Source: Candidatus Omnitrophota bacterium (GTDB taxonomy: Bacteria > Ratteibacteria > UBA8468 > B48-G9 > DTJG01). Taken from it: 38,061 nt of DNA. Positions 16,279 through 25,825 of this stretch are shown one piece after another. Position 1 is the first letter of the stretch, and every line of letters begins with the position of its first letter. Under the pieces are notes generated by a model that saw nothing but the letters and a program-made list of their open reading frames with translations, ran no database searches and was not told the origin of the DNA. The position numbers and the translations under genes are program-made. The stretch is from NCBI GenBank assembly GCA_023485205.1, contig JAMCZX010000015.1, positions 1-38,061 on the forward strand. The letters are read 5' to 3'.

Positions 16279-17511
16279 ATGGAAAATGGACTGTATTTTA
16301 CAAACAGAGACAGGATTATAGTATTTGCACCACATCCCGATGATGAAATTTTGGGATGTGCAGGTATAATCCAGGAATGTCTTGAAAAAAAAGGCAGGGT
16401 ATACATCGTGTTTTTTACCAATGGAGACAGAAATGAAGTGGCGTTTAAACTTTTTAGTAAACGGCTGATACTTCACCCTTTTGATTATATAAAACTTGGA
16501 GAATTAAGGAGCCAGGAGTCTATGAAAGCAAACAAGATAATAAACATTTCCCCGGAAAATCTTATTTTTCTTGGTTATCCGGACCATGGAACCCTTAATA
16601 TCTGGATAAAATACTGGAATACTGACAAGCCATTTAGAAGTTTCAGAACCAAAACCACATGTGTGCCTTATCCCCGGAATTTATCATATTCCAAGCCTTA
16701 TGTCGGTGAGAGTATAATCCCTGATTTTACAAAAACACTTAAAGGAATATCTCCGACAAAGGTTTTTCTGCCGAATCCGGCGGATTTAAATTGCGACCAC
16801 AGGGCAATGTTTAATTTTTTTACAGTATCTTTTCTTGAAACAAAAAAAGAGGTGTTGCCAGACGTTTATTCATATTTAATACACTACAAAATGTGGCCGG
16901 AACCTAAAAGATTTGCATCCCATTTTACTTTGGAGCCTCCTGGAAAATTAAGTAACAAGACATGGGTATCTTATTACCTGACTCCGGAACAGATGGGCCA
17001 GAAAATCAGGGCATTAAGATGTTTCCAGACTGAACTTATCGGAACAAAAAATTTTATTTTTTCTTTTATAAGAAGAAATGAAATTTTTGAAAAAATGGAA
17101 ATTCCTGTATTAAAAGACAGAAAATTTATACTCATGCAAAATAAAAATGCAATTCTGGAAATCATGGAAAAAAGTGGTTCTCCCGTTATTAAATTTACCA
17201 TGAGAAAAAGAATGGTTTTCAGGAGAAAATTTAATATGGAACTATATCTTTTTGGTTTTAAGGATAGTGTTTCTTTTTCTTCCATGCCCAAGATTATGTT
17301 AAACATTAATTATAAGAAAAAAATTGTAATAAAAAACGGGAATAATGAAATATCATCTGAAGTAATAGATTGTTTTCATAATAAAAATGAACTGACGCTT
17401 AACGTTCCCCTGAATTTACTTGGACATCCTGAATATCTTTTTTGTGGGGGAAAAATAAAATTAGGAAATCTTATTTTTAATACATTTATATGGCAGATTT
17501 ACAAATTATGA
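16279..17511 (+). CDS. PIG-L/LmbE-family deacetylase
   Basis: A 410-residue zinc-dependent N-acetyl-sugar deacetylase. The metal-binding PHPDDE (His19, Asp21, Asp22) and a later CDH motif mark the family, which removes acetyl groups from GlcNAc-type sugars of glycolipids, thiols or antibiotics. The deacetylase domain covers roughly the first 250 residues. The remaining 160 are beta-rich with no clear assignment. There is no signal peptide. The start is the first ATG of the frame; the upstream ribosome binding site is weak. It stands between argH (divergent) and topA (67 bases downstream). Confidence 0.85.
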   Translation: MENGLYFTNRDRIIVFAPHPDDEILGCAGIIQECLEKKGRVYIVFFTNGDRNEVAFKLFSKRLILHPFDYIKLGELRSQESMKANKIINISPENLIFLGYPDHGTLNIWIKYWNTDKPFRSFRTKTTCVPYPRNLSYSKPYVGESIIPDFTKTLKGISPTKVFLPNPADLNCDHRAMFNFFTVSFLETKKEVLPDVYSYLIHYKMWPEPKRFASHFTLEPPGKLSNKTWVSYYLTPEQMGQKIRALRCFQTELIGTKNFIFSFIRRNEIFEKMEIPVLKDRKFILMQNKNAILEIMEKSGSPVIKFTMRKRMVFRRKFNMELYLFGFKDSVSFSSMPKIMLNINYKKKIVIKNGNNEISSEVIDCFHNKNELTLNVPLNLLGHPEYLFCGGKIKLGNLIFNTFIWQIYKL

Positions 17512-17578
17512 TATTATAAATATATGATATTATAAATACTTGATAAAATTTTAATCAAGAAAAATGTAAAAATAAAAA

Positions 17579-19435
17579 ATGGCTAAAAATCTTGTTATAG
17601 TTGAATCACCAACAAAGGCAAAAACGATAAACTACATCCTGAAAGGACAGTTTATTGTAAAGGCTACGTTAGGACACGTAAGAGACCTTCCTGAGGATGA
17701 TTTTGGAGTGGATTTAAATACATTCCAGCCAACATATATCGTCATGAAGGGCAAAAAACATATTTTGGAATTGTTAAAAAAAATAGCAGAAGATACTCCT
17801 GAAGTTTATATTGCGACTGACGAAGACAGAGAGGGGGAAGCAATTGCATGGCATACGGTTACATATATAGGAAAAGACATAGGGAAGGTTAAAAGAGTTG
17901 CCTTCCATTGCATTACCTCGGATGCCGTAAAAAAAGCATTTGAAAATCCGAGAAAGATTGATATTAATCTTGTTAATGCCCAGCAGACAAGAAGGATACT
18001 TGATAGAATTGTTGGCTACACATTAAGTCCTTTTCTTGCCAAAAAACTTGGAGGGTTTCTTTCCGCCGGAAGGGTTCAGTCTGTTGCGTTAAGACTTATC
18101 GTTGACAGGGAAAGAGAAATACAGAATTTTGTCTCTAAAAAATACTGGACAATAAGAATTTTTCTTGAAAAAGACGGAAAAAAGTTTTTCCTTGACCTTG
18201 TTTCAATTGATGATAAAAAAATTGAAGAAACTGGTCTTGATAGCTTTGTTCTTGTTGAAAAGATACTTTCAGAATTGCAAAACACTTCTGTAACAATAAA
18301 CAAGATTGAAGACGTTCAAAGAAATTTAAGACCATATCCTCCTTTTGTAACAAGCACTTTACAGCAGGAAGCCTCAATAAAGCTTGGACTTACGTCATCA
18401 AAAACAATGTTTATTGCACAGAAGCTTTATGAGGGCATTGATATCGGTAAAAAAAATCCTGTGGGTCTTATAACATATATGAGAACGGATTCCCCTTCAA
18501 TTGCAAAATCAGCACAGTCCCAGGCATTTAAACTTATAAAAGAAAAATATGGAATGCAGTTCGTTCCGGAAAAACCGCCTGTGTATAAGGCAAAGATTTC
18601 TTCTGCCCAGGAGGCGCATGAGGCAATAAGGCCTACGAATGTTTATCTTATTCCGGAAGAAATAAAAAAACATCTGTCAAAAGAGCAGTTTGTAGTTTAT
18701 GAACTTATATGGAAAAGATTTATTGCAAGTCAGATGAAACCCGCAGTTCTTGAAACAAGGACTATTTCCGGGACGTCAGGCAGATATGGATTTGAGACAA
18801 AAAGCTCAAAGATTATTTTTACAGGATTTACTGAAGTATGGCCGGTAAAAATAGATATGGGACAGGAAATAAAGAGCCTGATTAAAGAGAAAGAACCTTT
18901 TACGATTATAGAAGCCTTATCCGAGGAAAAACAGACAAAACCACCGGGCAGATACACTGAAGCAAGTCTTATAAAAGCAATGGAAAAATTTGGTGTTGGA
19001 AGACCATCAACATATGCACCAACGATGCAAACACTTTACAGGAGAAATTATATAAAAAGTGAAAGAAGGGCCTTAGTGCCGCAGGAGATTGGTATCCAGG
19101 TCATTGATATTCTTATGAAATTTTTCCCTGAAATTCTTGATATTGGTTTTACCGCAAAATTTGAGGGACAGCTTGATAAAATTGCAGAGGGCGGGGAAAA
19201 CTGGATTGGACTTTTAAAAGAATTCTATACAGGCTATAAGCCATCTTTGGATAAAGCAATGGAGGGGGTTAAAGATCTTCCTCCGCCCGAGAGGAAAATA
19301 AAAGAAAAGAAATATACGGATAAAATATGTCAAAAATGCAATGGAAGGCTTGTAATAAGAACAGGTCCGCATGGGACTTTTCTTGGTTGTGAAAATTTTC
19401 CAAAATGCAGATATACTGAAAGTATTCCCAAATAG
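17579..19435 (+). CDS. topA: DNA topoisomerase I
   Basis: A 618-residue type IA topoisomerase that relaxes negative supercoils. The TOPRIM motifs are VESPTKAKTI and TDEDREGEAIAWH. The active-site tyrosine is in GLITYMRTDS near residue 300. It is short: one C-terminal zinc finger of the CxxC-CxxxxxC type (CQKCNGRLV ... CENFPKC) replaces the three or four found in longer family members. The stop is followed after two bases by hisA. A small stem (17539-17559) and A-rich sequence lie upstream, with no visible Shine-Dalgarno site. Confidence 0.96.
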   Translation: MAKNLVIVESPTKAKTINYILKGQFIVKATLGHVRDLPEDDFGVDLNTFQPTYIVMKGKKHILELLKKIAEDTPEVYIATDEDREGEAIAWHTVTYIGKDIGKVKRVAFHCITSDAVKKAFENPRKIDINLVNAQQTRRILDRIVGYTLSPFLAKKLGGFLSAGRVQSVALRLIVDREREIQNFVSKKYWTIRIFLEKDGKKFFLDLVSIDDKKIEETGLDSFVLVEKILSELQNTSVTINKIEDVQRNLRPYPPFVTSTLQQEASIKLGLTSSKTMFIAQKLYEGIDIGKKNPVGLITYMRTDSPSIAKSAQSQAFKLIKEKYGMQFVPEKPPVYKAKISSAQEAHEAIRPTNVYLIPEEIKKHLSKEQFVVYELIWKRFIASQMKPAVLETRTISGTSGRYGFETKSSKIIFTGFTEVWPVKIDMGQEIKSLIKEKEPFTIIEALSEEKQTKPPGRYTEASLIKAMEKFGVGRPSTYAPTMQTLYRRNYIKSERRALVPQEIGIQVIDILMKFFPEILDIGFTAKFEGQLDKIAEGGENWIGLLKEFYTGYKPSLDKAMEGVKDLPPPERKIKEKKYTDKICQKCNGRLVIRTGPHGTFLGCENFPKCRYTESIPK

Positions 19436-19437
19436 AT

Positions 19438-20289
19438 ATGATTATTATTCCTGCTATAGACTTAAAAAAAAATGAGATTGTAAGGCTTTGCCAGGGAAAA
19501 TTTGAAAAATCCACTTCATACCCGGATAATCCCGTAAATCTTGTAAAAGAATTTATCGTAAAAGGAGCTAAAAGGATTCATGTTATATGTTTATTGGGAG
19601 CAAAGGATGGAAAAATTGAAAAAGATGAAGAAAGAATAATCCAGAAAATAATTGAGACAAGGAATATTTTTGGGCATCATTGCGGGATACAGCTTGGCGG
19701 TGGTATAAGGAGAATAGAAGAGATTGAGTATTTTTTTAATCTTGGCATTGACTATCTGATTATAAGTACCGGTATTATATTGCCGTTTATTCTTGAAAGC
19801 GGATTTTCTATTGGGGACATAAAGCTTTTTTATCAGAGAGGAGGGAAAAAATTTGAACAGCAAAAAGAACTGCCGGAGATTGATTTATTGAATAAATTAG
19901 ACAGCGACATAAAAAAGAAAATAATCGTGGGAGTTGATTTTTATAATAATCATGTTGCTTTAAGCGGATGGCAGGTTTTGGTTCCCCTTCAGCCTTCTTA
20001 TATTATCAATAAATTTATAGACAAAGGTTTTGAACAGTTCATTCTTACTGATGTTTCCAGAGATGGAACCATGGAGGGAATTGATATTCCTGGATTAAAA
20101 GATATATTTGAGAATATTTCCGGAGAAAAAATTTTGAATCAAAAGTTTTTTATTGCCGGTGGAATAAAAAATGAAATAGACGTTCAAAATATACATGAAA
20201 GCAACATTCCGGTATTTGGCGTTGTCATAGGAAAGGCTTTATATGAAACTTTCTTTGATTTAAAACAGGTAATCAAACAATTCCAGTAA
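19438..20289 (+). CDS. hisA: Phosphoribosylformimino-AICAR phosphate isomerase (HisA) with an insertion
   Basis: HisA isomerises ProFAR to PRFAR in histidine synthesis, on a TIM barrel. IPAIDL at the N terminus, QLGGGIR, GVDFYNN, LTDVSRDGT and FIAGGI carry the phosphate-binding glycines and catalytic aspartates. The usual length is about 240 residues, but this protein has 283. The extra 35-40 residues lie between ISTGII (about residue 121) and IIVGVDF, are charged, and include SIGDIKLFYQRGGKKFEQQ. It is coupled to topA (two bases) and no other his gene is nearby. Function is probably retained. Confidence 0.88.
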   Translation: MIIIPAIDLKKNEIVRLCQGKFEKSTSYPDNPVNLVKEFIVKGAKRIHVICLLGAKDGKIEKDEERIIQKIIETRNIFGHHCGIQLGGGIRRIEEIEYFFNLGIDYLIISTGIILPFILESGFSIGDIKLFYQRGGKKFEQQKELPEIDLLNKLDSDIKKKIIVGVDFYNNHVALSGWQVLVPLQPSYIINKFIDKGFEQFILTDVSRDGTMEGIDIPGLKDIFENISGEKILNQKFFIAGGIKNEIDVQNIHESNIPVFGVVIGKALYETFFDLKQVIKQFQ

Positions 20290-20312
20290 TATTATCTTTC
20301 CGTGTCAGAACC

Positions 20313-21887
20313 TTAATGAGTATTTTTCCCTTTCAGGAGCTTGTATTCAAAGCTGTCAATTAAAGCTTTCCATGAAGCCTCTATGATGTTTTCTGAAAGG
20401 CCTATGGTTCCCCAGATATCTTTTTCATCTGTTGATTCTATCAATACCCGTGTAACAGCGCCTGTGGCTTTTTCAGGATGAAGAATCCGGACCTTATAAT
20501 CTGTTAATTTCATTTCCTTTAGTTCAGGATAAAAGCTTGTGAGAGCTTTTCTTAATGCATTATCAAGGGCATTGACAGGTCCATCACCTTCACTTGCAGT
20601 ATGTTCAATAAGATTGCCTACTTTTATTTTTACAGTTGCCTCTGAAACAATCCTTTTACCTTTTTCCTCTACAATTACCCTGAAACCCTCTACTTCAAAA
20701 AGTTTTTGGTATTTTCCAAGAAATTTTCTGACCATAAGGTCAAAGGAGGCTTCAGCGGATTCAAATTGATATCCTTCTTTTTCAAGATCCCCTACCATAT
20801 TGAGTATATTTTTTATAACATCAGACTCTTTTGTTATTTCATAATCTTTTTTTAATTTTTGAATGATTGCGCTTTTTCCTGAGAGTTCTGATACTAAAAT
20901 TTTTCGTTTATTTCCTACTTTTGCAGGGTCAATATGCTCATAGGTTTCCGGGTTTTTTGATACTGCATCAATATGTACTCCTGCCTTATGGGTAAATGCG
21001 CTAAACCCGACAAACGGCTGGGAGCCTGCTGGTACGATATTCGCAATCTCATATATTGTTCTTGAAAGATTGGTAAGATGAATAAAATTTTCATTTTTGA
21101 TACACTGGCAGCCCATTTTGATCTGGAGTATGGGAATAATTGAAACCAGGTCTGCATTTCCGCACCGCTCCCCGAATCCGTTTATTGTTCCATGTACCTG
21201 TATTACGCCGTTTTTAACCGCGATAATTGAATTTGCAACGGCAAGCCCGGAATCATTGTGGGTATGGATTCCCAGTGGTGTTTTTATAAATTTTATTGTT
21301 TCTTTGATTATGTTCTCTATTTCAAATGGCAGGGACCCGCCGTTTGTATCACACAGGATAATTCTTTCTGCACCGCTATTTTGTGAAACCTTTAATGTAT
21401 CAATAGCATACTGGCGGTTGTTTTTGAACCCATCAAAAAAATGTTCAGCATCAAAAAACACCTTTCTTCCCTCCTTTATCAGAAAATTTACAGAGTCTTC
21501 TATCATCTTAAGATTCTCAAGTAGGGATATTTTAAAAACGTCTTTTACATGAAGGTCCCATGATTTTCCGAATATTGTGATATATTCTGTTTCGCTTTTA
21601 AGGAGTGCTTTCAGGTTGAGGTCATTTTCTGCTTTTGTATTTTTTCTTCTTGTACTTCCAAAAGATATAATCCTGCTGTTAATGAATTTCCTGGTTTTAA
21701 TTTCTTTGAAAAACTGTTCTGCTTTTGGATTGGACCCGGGCCAGCCTCCCTCAATAAAGGGGATACCGAATTCATCAAGTTTTTCCGCTATTTTAATCTG
21801 ATCAGTAAGGGTGAAGGAAATTGTTTCCCCCTGTGCTCCATCCCTCAGGGTCGTATCATAAATTTCTATTTTTTTTTCTTTTTCCAT
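20313..21887 (-). CDS. cimA: Citramalate synthase
   Basis: A 524-residue protein of the 2-isopropylmalate synthase/homocitrate synthase superfamily, CimA branch. It should condense pyruvate with acetyl-CoA to (R)-citramalate, the first step of the threonine-independent route to isoleucine. DTTLRDGAQGE opens the catalytic TIM barrel; HTHNDSGLAVANSI and the VHGTINGFGERCGNADL segment hold metal and substrate residues. A LeuA-type allosteric domain follows (about residues 390-515). The start at 21887 fits the family; an in-frame ATG at 21950 would add 21 non-conserved residues. A close relative, 2-isopropylmalate synthase, is less likely given the opening pattern. Confidence 0.9.
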   Translation of the reverse strand: MEKEKKIEIYDTTLRDGAQGETISFTLTDQIKIAEKLDEFGIPFIEGGWPGSNPKAEQFFKEIKTRKFINSRIISFGSTRRKNTKAENDLNLKALLKSETEYITIFGKSWDLHVKDVFKISLLENLKMIEDSVNFLIKEGRKVFFDAEHFFDGFKNNRQYAIDTLKVSQNSGAERIILCDTNGGSLPFEIENIIKETIKFIKTPLGIHTHNDSGLAVANSIIAVKNGVIQVHGTINGFGERCGNADLVSIIPILQIKMGCQCIKNENFIHLTNLSRTIYEIANIVPAGSQPFVGFSAFTHKAGVHIDAVSKNPETYEHIDPAKVGNKRKILVSELSGKSAIIQKLKKDYEITKESDVIKNILNMVGDLEKEGYQFESAEASFDLMVRKFLGKYQKLFEVEGFRVIVEEKGKRIVSEATVKIKVGNLIEHTASEGDGPVNALDNALRKALTSFYPELKEMKLTDYKVRILHPEKATGAVTRVLIESTDEKDIWGTIGLSENIIEASWKALIDSFEYKLLKGKNTH

Positions 21888-21980
21888 AGCAGTTAATTTA
21901 TCAGAAAAGTGAATTCTTTGCAATTTAAATAAGTTATAAATCAGTAACAATTATTAAGCTAATGGCTAATTAATCTCAAA

Positions 21981-22020
21981 TCCGCCATATTAAAATTGAG
22001 GGATAGCGTTTCCCCTTTTT
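21981..22020. mobile_element. Solo end of the IS1380-family element
   Basis: TCCGCCATATTAAAATTGAG and the next 20 bases closely match the left end of the IS at 26986. Similarity then stops and no opposite end or transposase gene is found here. It is a remnant of a second insertion. Confidence 0.7.
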
Positions 22021-22502
22021 TCGTTAAAATAGATAATAGAGTAATAAAATTGATATGAATGGTTTTGGGAATATGATAAGAAAAGATATTAAATGTTTTG
22101 AAGGTTTGAAATCTATTGCTCGGATAATTATGTATCATATATCCTCTTTTTGGTTGTTTTGCTGATTCTTTTACCACTTTTATTTTATACCAATATATTG
22201 TTATATGGCAAATTTATAAATTATGCCATAATAAACTATGGATAGAGTAATTAATGAGAAAAAGTGAAATGGGAAAGGGAAAAAGAAGTGGAAATGATTG
22301 AAATTATAGGCTTATAGAAAATCCTATGAAAGATTTACATAAATATATAATTATACCCAAATTGGACAAGTGTTTATCCTCTATTTTACACCTTCACTAC
22401 TACTACTTTTTGTTCAGTTAGAAGGGACCACCTTAAAATGGATAGCAAGGAGTACTTTATTTTTCCTTAGCGTATGAAATTTGCGTTTTGTTGGCGAGAC
22501 CC
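22021..22502. other. Gene-free intergenic stretch
   Basis: No convincing gene or RNA is seen between the IS remnant and the GH71-like gene. A 25-bp stretch (22201-22225) matches the 3' end of the PIG-L gene (17486-17510) at 23 positions. A reading frame of 30-odd codons near 22054 has no recognisable homology. Confidence 0.5.
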
Positions 22503-25500
22503 CTACTTAAAATAATTGACTGATTTTTTATAATCTCTGGCAATCTTTTTGGCTGTAAAACTGCACTGCAAGATTCTAAACCGTGCGATATCACCATGAA
22601 ACCAACCTGCTTCATGTAGACCGGCTAATCTTTTCAGGAGACCCGATCCATAACCGATGAGGCTTTTTTCATCAGTCCTAAGACCTGTTACTGCAACCGG
22701 TTGACCGTCAGGTTGTCCATTGAGATATAAAGAGATTTTTCTTCCATCAAAAACCGCTACAACATTATACCATTCTCCTGGTTTCAAAATATCAATTCCT
22801 TTCAATCTTACTGCCTGCCGTTTTTGATTAACCCTTACCAAGATCAGATTTCCTTTTGGAGTTATTGCAATACTTAGAGCCTCACCCCATTCATCAAAAA
22901 TACTCTGAGCTTTTCCAATACTTAGCGGGCGAAACCAAATATCCAGAGTCATTCGCCCTGGTGGGTTTGACAAAACACCCAAATCCAATTTATTGTTTAT
23001 TCCATTAAATCTCAGATAGTATGGTTTACCTGGTCCATCCTGCTGTATGACAGGTCTGCTTGAAGGAGGCATCTTGCTTAAATCCAGGTTGCGCTGCATA
23101 GGACCCCTATCTTCCAAGATATTCCCTCCTTTAAGATCCATAATAAAGTCTACTACCGTAGCCGGGTTAACCTTAGGAGGAGCAACAATGGCAGGGGTCG
23201 GATACACAAAAGTATTATTCTTCATCCGGATAACCGCAGTATAAAGGTCCTCCTGGTCAATGATGCAGCGTTTTACCCAACCGTCATTATATTCCATTGG
23301 CGCAAAACCCTTACCGGTGTAAAATCCTTCTAGGAAACCATCTTTTAGTTGTTTTGAAGTCAGAGTAGTATATAAAGGATTGGGTCCCCGTTCAATAATG
23401 CCTCCTGCAACATCCTTCCACGGAAGACCTTCAACGTAAATTGTCCTAGGATAAAGATTGCCGCCGGGACTGCCTTTAACAACCACCTTTGCATTGACTC
23501 CCGCACATACCCTCTGTAAAGGAACATCAAGCCAGCCGAGAGCTTCCTGTTCCCCGTTTCTCACTACTGCAAAAGGCGCCAGCTGACCTTTGGGAAAAGA
23601 AATTTCCTTTCCGTCCTCACTTATGCGCACAGAAGGAATTGCGTACCCGGGTTCACTAAGGCCTTTTTTAATCCAGAAATCCCAGCTCAGATGCCCGGGA
23701 AGAACTTCCGGAGTTACTGATTCCGGCATGACTGTTTTACCGCTCATTTCCCTGACTTTTACTTGTGCCTTAAAACGCTTTGCAATTTCATCCGCTGGTT
23801 CATTTCCGGTTATATCAGGCCGCAAAAGAACTAGTTCCATTTCCACTGGTTCATTAATAGAAACGGCTTTCCGGTAACTCAAAAAAGCTTCGGGTTTCTT
23901 AAGGACAGGCCATTTACCATTGCGCCAACGATATCCGAAATAGGTGTTTAAATCAATAAAGGAATATGTGGCATTGGCTGAACATTCCATGTTCCCGCCT
24001 TCACTATAGTCGTTCATGGTGGTAAGATTTATAAAATCAGGATTGTCTCTAATTGCCTCAAGCCATTCCCTGCGTAAGACATATGTGCCCCTGGGATCAA
24101 AAATGGTTCCTTCCCTGGTATAACAGATAGTACCTGGTTCTACACTTGCGCCTATTACCTTGGGAGTAGAAAAAGAGCGGCCGAATTTCATGAAATACGA
24201 TAATATCCCTCTATTCTGCATCGCCACAGTGACGCTACCGAAATAATAAAGACCGTTAACCACATTTATTCCTTTCCGAAAACGTTCAGTTGTAAATTTA
24301 TCGGTTACAGCTATACCTATACTGGCAACATCACTGATGATAAAAAATCTGCCGCCGATTTTTTCTGCATTCGCTATCATTTTCTTGTAAGCCTTCGAAC
24401 CAAAATAGCCAAAAGTAATAACTACCGGAACATCACCTATTTTCAGGAGATTGGGATTCTCCCGGAGTTTTTTATACTCCCAGAATTTTTGAAGAAAAAA
24501 AGGAAGGTCCTTACTACCCCCCATATCTATCATAGGTAAAACTTTTATTCCGGTACCGCTTTTCCGGGCTTCCTCGGCGGCCTCCATAACATCGGCTAAA
24601 TAACTACTATTAAAACAATCGATGGAAATGGCATTAATTCCGGCAGCTTTCAGGTCTAAAAAATACTGTACGGGAAATATTTGTGACGGGTTTTTATGTT
24701 CTGATTCAGAAAAAGGAACCAAAGGTGCATTTTCGTAAAAACCAGCATTGTCGCTTCCTTTTACCCCTCCCGGAATAAAATATGAAGAATACGGCGTTAA
24801 ACCCATCACTACCGTACCAATGATAATTCTGGGAAATTCTTTAGCAGAAGGCATAGGTGGAAGCGAAGGAACGGTTATATCCTTTATTTCCACAGGCCCT
24901 AATTCCGCCAAAACCGCATCGGACTGACTCAGAATGTTGATACCGATAAGTACTTTAGTATATGGGTCATCCTTAGGGTCATCAAAACTTGCAAGTATTC
25001 CGTTACAGGTATCACAGTAGAAAAAAAGTTTGCCTTCCTTTTTTTGAATCCGGAATATTTCAGGATTCTGCAATTTAAAATTAAATCCGAAAGATCTCCA
25101 TTCTGGAACTTCGCCGGCAATAGATCCTTCGCTAGTGTTAGGACCCATGTTGAAATAAATGGCATGACCGGCATTATTCATGAGTCCAATCATCAGCGCT
25201 TTCCAACCGTTTTCACCAGAAGATTGATAGCGCTTTAAAGTAAAAACAACCTCTTGTCCATCTTTAAGTAAATTTCCGATAGCAACAATTCTTCCTCCTT
25301 TTGCGCTTTTCCCAGGACCTGCCAAAATCGCCAGAGAACCATCCGGACCGATAATCCATTGTGCCTGATCAAAAGGTTTGTCAGCAATAGAAATGGAATC
25401 CGGATTCCCCCTCGTCAATTCTTCACCCTGCCAGGAGAAAATTGTGTTTTTATCGATATTTTGTGTTTTTTCTCCGGCATTTATAGATACCGGATTAAAT

Positions 25501-25562
25501 CCATAAGAACATAAACCTGCAATTATTGCTGCCAAAATACAACAAAATCTTATTCGTCCCAT
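22503..25562 (-). CDS. Secreted GH71-like glycoside hydrolase with C-terminal LamG domain
   Basis: A 1019-residue secreted protein. The start at 25562 is supported by GGAGA seven bases upstream and begins the signal peptide (MGRIRFCCILAAIIAGLCS); an in-frame ATG at 25589 lacks these. After a beta-rich N-terminal region of about 230 residues comes a TIM-barrel-like domain with FPRIIIGTVVMG, ISIDCFNSSY, PVVITFGYFG and TTMNDYSEG. The last resembles the WNDYxES block of GH71 endo-alpha-1,3-glucanases. The C-terminal 170 residues are a LamG/concanavalin-like carbohydrate-binding domain (YLRFNGINNKLDLG ... GRKISLYLNGQ). It is visibly richer in G+C than its neighbours, suggesting transfer. It follows the broken prepilin gene on the same strand. 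Confidence 0.72.
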   Translation of the reverse strand: MGRIRFCCILAAIIAGLCSYGFNPVSINAGEKTQNIDKNTIFSWQGEELTRGNPDSISIADKPFDQAQWIIGPDGSLAILAGPGKSAKGGRIVAIGNLLKDGQEVVFTLKRYQSSGENGWKALMIGLMNNAGHAIYFNMGPNTSEGSIAGEVPEWRSFGFNFKLQNPEIFRIQKKEGKLFFYCDTCNGILASFDDPKDDPYTKVLIGINILSQSDAVLAELGPVEIKDITVPSLPPMPSAKEFPRIIIGTVVMGLTPYSSYFIPGGVKGSDNAGFYENAPLVPFSESEHKNPSQIFPVQYFLDLKAAGINAISIDCFNSSYLADVMEAAEEARKSGTGIKVLPMIDMGGSKDLPFFLQKFWEYKKLRENPNLLKIGDVPVVITFGYFGSKAYKKMIANAEKIGGRFFIISDVASIGIAVTDKFTTERFRKGINVVNGLYYFGSVTVAMQNRGILSYFMKFGRSFSTPKVIGASVEPGTICYTREGTIFDPRGTYVLRREWLEAIRDNPDFINLTTMNDYSEGGNMECSANATYSFIDLNTYFGYRWRNGKWPVLKKPEAFLSYRKAVSINEPVEMELVLLRPDITGNEPADEIAKRFKAQVKVREMSGKTVMPESVTPEVLPGHLSWDFWIKKGLSEPGYAIPSVRISEDGKEISFPKGQLAPFAVVRNGEQEALGWLDVPLQRVCAGVNAKVVVKGSPGGNLYPRTIYVEGLPWKDVAGGIIERGPNPLYTTLTSKQLKDGFLEGFYTGKGFAPMEYNDGWVKRCIIDQEDLYTAVIRMKNNTFVYPTPAIVAPPKVNPATVVDFIMDLKGGNILEDRGPMQRNLDLSKMPPSSRPVIQQDGPGKPYYLRFNGINNKLDLGVLSNPPGRMTLDIWFRPLSIGKAQSIFDEWGEALSIAITPKGNLILVRVNQKRQAVRLKGIDILKPGEWYNVVAVFDGRKISLYLNGQPDGQPVAVTGLRTDEKSLIGYGSGLLKRLAGLHEAGWFHGDIARFRILQCSFTAKKIARDYKKSVNYFK

Positions 25563-25741
25563 TTTGTCTTCTCCTATGTTAACTGTCAAATTCGTTCACT
25601 CCTAAGATATTAATTTTTAATTACTTGCAACAACAAATTTAAAATTCGTGAAATCTTCAAAAATCCAGTTGATGTAATACGCCGATATATAGAGAAACAT
25701 AGTTTTTCATATAAGCAATTAAAGTTTAAAAGTTTTTAAAG

Positions 25742-25760
25742 CCCCGACTGAAAGTCGGGG
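25742..25760 (-). terminator. Stem-loop, likely terminator
   Basis: CCCCGACT and AGTCGGGG form a perfect 8-bp G/C-rich stem with a three-base loop. On the minus strand it is followed by CTTTAAAAACTTTT, a moderate U-rich tail. It lies between the prepilin gene and the GH71-like gene. Confidence 0.55.
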
Positions 25761-25783
25761 TTCTTTACTTCTCTATTTAAGGT

Positions 25784-25816
25784 AACTACCCAGTCAACCT
25801 CGTTGACTGGGTAGTT
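25784..25816 (-). terminator. Perfect 15-bp stem-loop after the prepilin gene
   Basis: AACTACCCAGTCAAC and its complement flank a three-base loop, ten bases beyond the prepilin stop. No U tract follows, so it may protect the 3' end of the abundant pilin mRNA rather than terminate. It stands in tandem with the second hairpin. Confidence 0.5.
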
Positions 25817-25825
25817 GTAAAATCT

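Noticed and set aside
17511..17540. Tandem GATATTATAAATA repeats between PIG-L and topA
   Set aside because: Two short A/T-rich copies only; probably low-complexity promoter sequence.
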